From Pseudomonas sp. PDM16 (GTDB lineage: Bacteria > Pseudomonadota > Gammaproteobacteria > Pseudomonadales > Pseudomonadaceae): a DNA stretch of 64,000 bases. Every line of letters starts with the position of its first letter. Positions within the stretch are counted from its first letter, which is position 1. Both the position numbers and the translations under genes were made by a program. Below, piece after piece: positions 60,865 to 64,000 of the stretch. The notes below the pieces were generated by a model. It searched no databases. It was not told the origin of the DNA and worked only from the letters and a program-made list of their open reading frames with translations. The stretch lies in NCBI RefSeq assembly GCF_014851865.1, contig NZ_JACVAM010000007.1, positions 62,001 to 126,000 of the forward strand, given 5' to 3'.

Positions 60865-61630
60865 TCAGTCTCGTCGCCGGTACAGCCAGGCATCCGGCCA
60901 GTAGGTGAGGTTGTCGAGGCACCTGTCATCACTGAAGAGTGCTGTTGGACGTTGAATGATGAACTCGGGATGAGCTGCACTGAACTCCCTCGCGGCTTCC
61001 GCAGGGTTGTCCAGGCTCCAGGATCTGTCGCCATTTGGGGTATCGGCCAGGTGCTCCATGACGCCATCGGCTGCAACAATGTACGAGCCCGGCGTAACCA
61101 AAGGCGCATAGGCTTCGAGCTCGCGCCTGACATGATCCTTGCGATGGTCACTATCGAGAAACACGAAAACGGATTCGCCGTGGACAACTTGCGTACAAAT
61201 CGATCACCTCGGTAGAGGCCGAATCGCCTTCAATCAGGGTAATGAGGTCGGCAAACGGGCTTTTGTCGATCGAGGTGCGTACCTGTTCCGGGATGTGGAT
61301 ATCGGATATCACACGCCCTTGCCCCAGCAACCGGCACAGAGAGGCGAAGAAGATGCAGCTTCCACCGGTGTTGATGCCTGTCTCGATGATCAGGTCTGGA
61401 TGTAACCGAGCGATCACCTCCTGCAGTCTCAGGGCATCCTCCGGCAGTTGCCATATCTGAAAGCCCAGCCAGGAGAAGCTCTGCCAGTGCAACTGGTTCC
61501 ATTCCTGCTTGAGCCAGATACCCGAGAGCAGACGGAACGCATCCTTTGAGTAAAGTGGCAGGCTGGTATCAGGGCTTCCCTTTGCCTGGTACTCCAGCGT
61601 CTGCAGCTCCGTATCGATACTGACTTTCAT
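60865..61630 (-). pseudogene. CmcI-like (cephalosporin hydroxylase/rhamnosyl O-methyltransferase family) gene with a frameshift
   Basis: The 5' part (61630 down to 61151) encodes 159 codons: helical start, then LIIETGINTGGSCIFFASLC and ISDIHIPEQVRTSIDKSPFADLITLIEGDSA. The 3' part (to 60865) in another frame has VFLDSDHRKDHVRRELEAYA, PGSYIVAADGVM and LTYWPDAWL. Together they make one complete CmcI/RhmT-type protein of about 255 residues. Removing one T from TTT (61197-61199) restores a continuous EVIDCTQVVHGESV. The gene is therefore broken by a +1 shift or by a base-calling error in a short run. Confidence 0.8.
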
Positions 61631-61641
61631 TGACTATCCGT

Positions 61642-62361
61642 TCAAAAGTCGTTGCGCCCACATTCCGTAAGCTGGCCATGCTCCAGGCGGAAGAAGCGAT
61701 TGCAGTAGCGCTTGAGGATGTCGCTGAAATGCGAAGCGAAGACGAAGATGCCTACCGTGCTTACCAGCTCCTCCATGCGTTGTTTGGCATGGGCCTGGAA
61801 CTCGGCATCTCCGAGCCCGAATACCTCGTCGACCAGCAGGATGTCCGGGCGAGTTGACGTGGCAATGGCGAACACCAGCCGGGCGAGCATGCCCGCCGAG
61901 TAGGTTCGCACAGGCATCTGCAGGAAGTTGCCGAGCTGAGTGAAGTCTTCGATCTCTTTTGTGTTTCGCTGAATGGCTGAGGGGCTCTCTCCCATCAGTA
62001 GAGACATGCGCATGATGTTGTCGTAGCCGGAGAGCTCCATGTCCATGCCCGCTGCCAACTCCAGCATGGTTGCGACTCTACCTTGGCGGGTTACGCTGCC
62101 TTCCGTGGGGGTATAAATCCCTGCCATGGTCCGCAACAGCGTGCTCTTGCCCGCCCCGTTGTGCCCGATCAAGCCAACCGAGTCACCATGCCTGAGCTGG
62201 AAGCTCACATCGCGCAGAGCGGTCACCAGTCGTACCTTGCCCGCACGGCCTTCGATGATCCCGCCCGTGCTTATGCGTAGCAGGTGGTTGCGCAAGGAGG
62301 TGCCCTGACCATCGTAGACTGGATAGCTGACGGTAACGTTCTCGAAGACAAGCGACACCAT
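61642..62361 (-). CDS. ABC transporter ATPase of polysaccharide export (Wzt-type, short form)
   Basis: A 239-residue ATPase with Walker A GHNGAGKST (about 79-87), signature YSAGMLARL, Walker B ILLVDEVFGLGD and the switch His in FASHFSD. It belongs to the KpsT/Wzt/TagH group that exports O-antigen or capsular polysaccharide. It lacks the C-terminal carbohydrate-binding domain of the O9a-type Wzt, so chain-end recognition, if any, must lie elsewhere. It partners with the permease four bases upstream. Confidence 0.9.
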   Translation of the reverse strand: MVSLVFENVTVSYPVYDGQGTSLRNHLLRISTGGIIEGRAGKVRLVTALRDVSFQLRHGDSVGLIGHNGAGKSTLLRTMAGIYTPTEGSVTRQGRVATMLELAAGMDMELSGYDNIMRMSLLMGESPSAIQRNTKEIEDFTQLGNFLQMPVRTYSAGMLARLVFAIATSTRPDILLVDEVFGLGDAEFQAHAKQRMEELVSTVGIFVFASHFSDILKRYCNRFFRLEHGQLTECGRNDF

Positions 62362-62364
62362 GGC

Positions 62365-63162
62365 TCAGACCCAGAATGCGATATGGCGGCGAAGACGATG
62401 GAAAAGCAGCATGGTCGTTGTGCCTCCGGCCAGCAGCATGATTAGGTTCGTGATGAGCACGAACGATGGAATCGGCTCCCCGAGGAGAGGGCTGCGCACG
62501 ACCTCGATCAGGTGCGCAACGGGATTGAACCAGATATAGGCTTCGCTTTCCTTCAGGAAGTCGGGGCGGTAGAACACCGGGCTTAGAACCATCAGCAGGG
62601 GCATGGACATCGTTATCAGGTACTCAATGTCGCGGAATCTGGCACCCAGCAGGCCGATCAGCCAGGAGAACCAGAGCAGGTTCAGTGTCACTAGCAGCAG
62701 GGCTGGCAAGGCCATCAAGGTATTTACGTTGACTGGCAACGAGACAAACGGAGCAATCAGCAGGAACACGGGGAGATAGTGCATCAGGTTGAATAGATGA
62801 CGCAGCATCAGCTGTAGCGGATAGATCGACAGAGGCATGTTGAGGTTACGAATCAGCATGGCCTGGCGGATGAACAGGGTAGGCGCCTCTCCCAGTATTC
62901 CGGCAATGAATTGCCAGAGAATCAGTCCAGCAGCCAGCGTCGGAAGGAACTCGAGCACGGTCTTGTGCATGAGCTCGCTCCAGATGAAGCTCAAGGCCAC
63001 CGCTCCGATGGACGTGCCTAGTGTCAGCCAGAAGGGGCCCAGCACGCTTCTCCGATAGCGGGCTCGCAGGTCGCTGAGGGTCATGAACAGTATGGCGCGG
63101 GAGTAGCGCCGGGATTCATGAATGTCGTGCCGGAGCGAGGCTCGAAGAGCTGGAAAGGGCAT
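62365..63162 (-). CDS. ABC-2 permease of polysaccharide export (Wzm-type)
   Basis: A 265-residue membrane protein with six hydrophobic segments and the ABC-2 exporter N-terminus (LSDLRARYRRSVLGPFWLTLG). It forms the channel with the adjoining ATPase and exports a lipid-linked polysaccharide across the inner membrane. The gene precedes the ATPase gene by three bases. Confidence 0.9.
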   Translation of the reverse strand: MPFPALRASLRHDIHESRRYSRAILFMTLSDLRARYRRSVLGPFWLTLGTSIGAVALSFIWSELMHKTVLEFLPTLAAGLILWQFIAGILGEAPTLFIRQAMLIRNLNMPLSIYPLQLMLRHLFNLMHYLPVFLLIAPFVSLPVNVNTLMALPALLLVTLNLLWFSWLIGLLGARFRDIEYLITMSMPLLMVLSPVFYRPDFLKESEAYIWFNPVAHLIEVVRSPLLGEPIPSFVLITNLIMLLAGGTTTMLLFHRLRRHIAFWV

Positions 63163-63229
63163 GAGCGGTATCTGGTAGTAAATAGTGCGTGAGTGTGCCG
63201 GGTGTCGCCAATAAAGAAAATCGAGGTGT

Positions 63230-64000
63230 TCAGACTTTTCCGAAGGCCGCCGCCAGCAGCAGGCTCAGTGTGCCCAGCGTGGTCTGTCGATAGACCCCAG
63301 AGGCGAGGATGTCAGTTAGGCGCCGCCAGCCTGATGCGCGACGGGCTGCCGAGAAATGCTCGAGTATGATCTGGTTGTCCCGGGTCAGGCGATGCCTGAG
63401 GTGTTCCAGTGAGTTCAGGTTGAGGTCGGTCCAGTTCCGGAAGCGCCCCTGCCAGAGCATGCGCATCCGCACGGCACGAGCGGTCCAGCTGGAATTGGCG
63501 CCGACCAGGTTGTCGCCATGCTGACGGTAGCGTACCGAGGGGTAGGCATCGTAGTAGACCCGGCCGCCACAACCACTGACCACCATGTACATCCACCAGT
63601 CCTGCGAGACTATGTGGGCACCAGGGCTGACCTCGCGTAGCAGATCGCGTGCCGCACGGTTGAAGACCATGGTGTTGCCGCCTCCGACGTTCTGGACCAG
63701 GGCGTTGGCGAAGCTCGGCGGCTTGCGGAACAGCGGTGAGAAACCGACATGCTTGCCGCTCTTGTCGACAACACGGGTGCGGGTGCAATAGAGCGCCGGG
63801 GTATGGGGGGCGACCTGCTGCAGGCAGGTGAGTGCACGCTGTAGCTTGTCGGGTTCCCAGATATCGTCCTGGTCGGCATAGGCGTAGAAATCCACCTCGA
63901 TGTCGGCCTGGCAGGTCAGGGACATGAAGTTGGCCACGAAGCCCTGTCGTGGGCCCGCTTGCAACCTGATCTTGTCCGGCTCCGTGGTGCTTTGATAGTG
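63230..64000 (-). CDS. GT2 glycosyltransferase, 5' end outside the window
   Basis: At least 256 residues; the frame stays open to the window edge, so the N-terminal part of the catalytic domain is missing. Visible elements are FYAYADQDDIWEPDKL (the DxD-type metal site), GGGNTMVFNRAARDLL, SQDWWMYMVVSGCGG and YRQHGDNLVGAN, which match rhamnosyltransferase-type GT2 enzymes. The C-terminus is helical (TTLGTLSLLLAAAFGKV). It lies 67 bases upstream of the permease gene. Confidence 0.85.
   Translation of the reverse strand, partial: HYQSTTEPDKIRLQAGPRQGFVANFMSLTCQADIEVDFYAYADQDDIWEPDKLQRALTCLQQVAPHTPALYCTRTRVVDKSGKHVGFSPLFRKPPSFANALVQNVGGGNTMVFNRAARDLLREVSPGAHIVSQDWWMYMVVSGCGGRVYYDAYPSVRYRQHGDNLVGANSSWTARAVRMRMLWQGRFRNWTDLNLNSLEHLRHRLTRDNQIILEHFSAARRASGWRRLTDILASGVYRQTTLGTLSLLLAAAFGKV

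Overview
The window is about 64 kb of GC-rich DNA from a Pseudomonas-type gammaproteobacterium, probably of the P. mendocina/P. oleovorans kind. That is an inference from recognisable genes (an RhlG-type ketoreductase, a PL7 alginate lyase, ahpC-ahpF, oligopeptidase B, dgt, a gamma-glutamylputrescine oxidase), from base composition and from sigma-54 promoters. No rRNA, tRNA, CRISPR array or complete insertion sequence was found.

Layout. 0-17.8 kb: mostly single chromosomal genes, many in convergent or divergent pairs. They include an M50-like/HlyD fusion membrane protein, a ferredoxin-reductase-type flavoprotein, ChrA, a diguanylate cyclase, Asp/Glu racemase, an RluA-type pseudouridine synthase, AraC/LysR/MerR regulators, an old-yellow-enzyme homologue with a MerR-type operator, an HPF/RaiA protein and PuuB. 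17.9-20.1 kb: a visibly less GC-rich patch with a sulfotransferase and a GNAT-Rnk fusion. 20.2-37.1 kb: an organosulfur-scavenging locus (see below). 37.1-53.3 kb: a 180-bp MITE-like element, an alginate lyase with a duplicated 3' scrap, a membrane protein preceded in its transcript order by a 23-residue membrane peptide, rhlG, an EamA exporter, dgt, ahpF/ahpC, a flavodoxin, ptrB, and HIT, glutamine amidotransferase and DUF2937 genes. 53.5-64 kb: a surface-polysaccharide cluster, all on the minus strand, with an ABC-2 exporter (Wzm/Wzt type), two very large multi-domain glycosyltransferase/methyltransferase proteins, a methyltransferase, a frameshifted CmcI-like gene and a glycosyltransferase cut by the window edge.

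Most interesting region. Two minus-strand operons at 20.2-27.1 kb and 28.3-35.6 kb, a plus-strand class II aldolase gene and a SfnR-like sigma-54 activator (no N-terminal sensor domain) appear to form one regulon. Three promoters have correctly spaced -24/-12 elements: 27203-27217 (-), 27402-27417 (+) and 35746-35760 (-). Both regulatory regions carry inverted repeats built from TTGCTG/CAGCAA, a candidate activator site. The operons encode a TonB-dependent receptor, a periplasmic sulfonate-type binding protein, an ABC transporter, an MFS transporter, three SsuD-type flavin monooxygenases, a nitroreductase-family flavoprotein, and three signal-peptide-less proteins resembling the sulfinate desulfinase DszB. 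Two of these three keep the Cys/His/Arg triad known from DszB; the third has Ser in place of the nucleophilic Cys. My reading is a sulfone/sulfonate to sulfinate to sulfite scavenging pathway whose substrate is unknown. Several assignments rest on family recognition by eye, without database searches.
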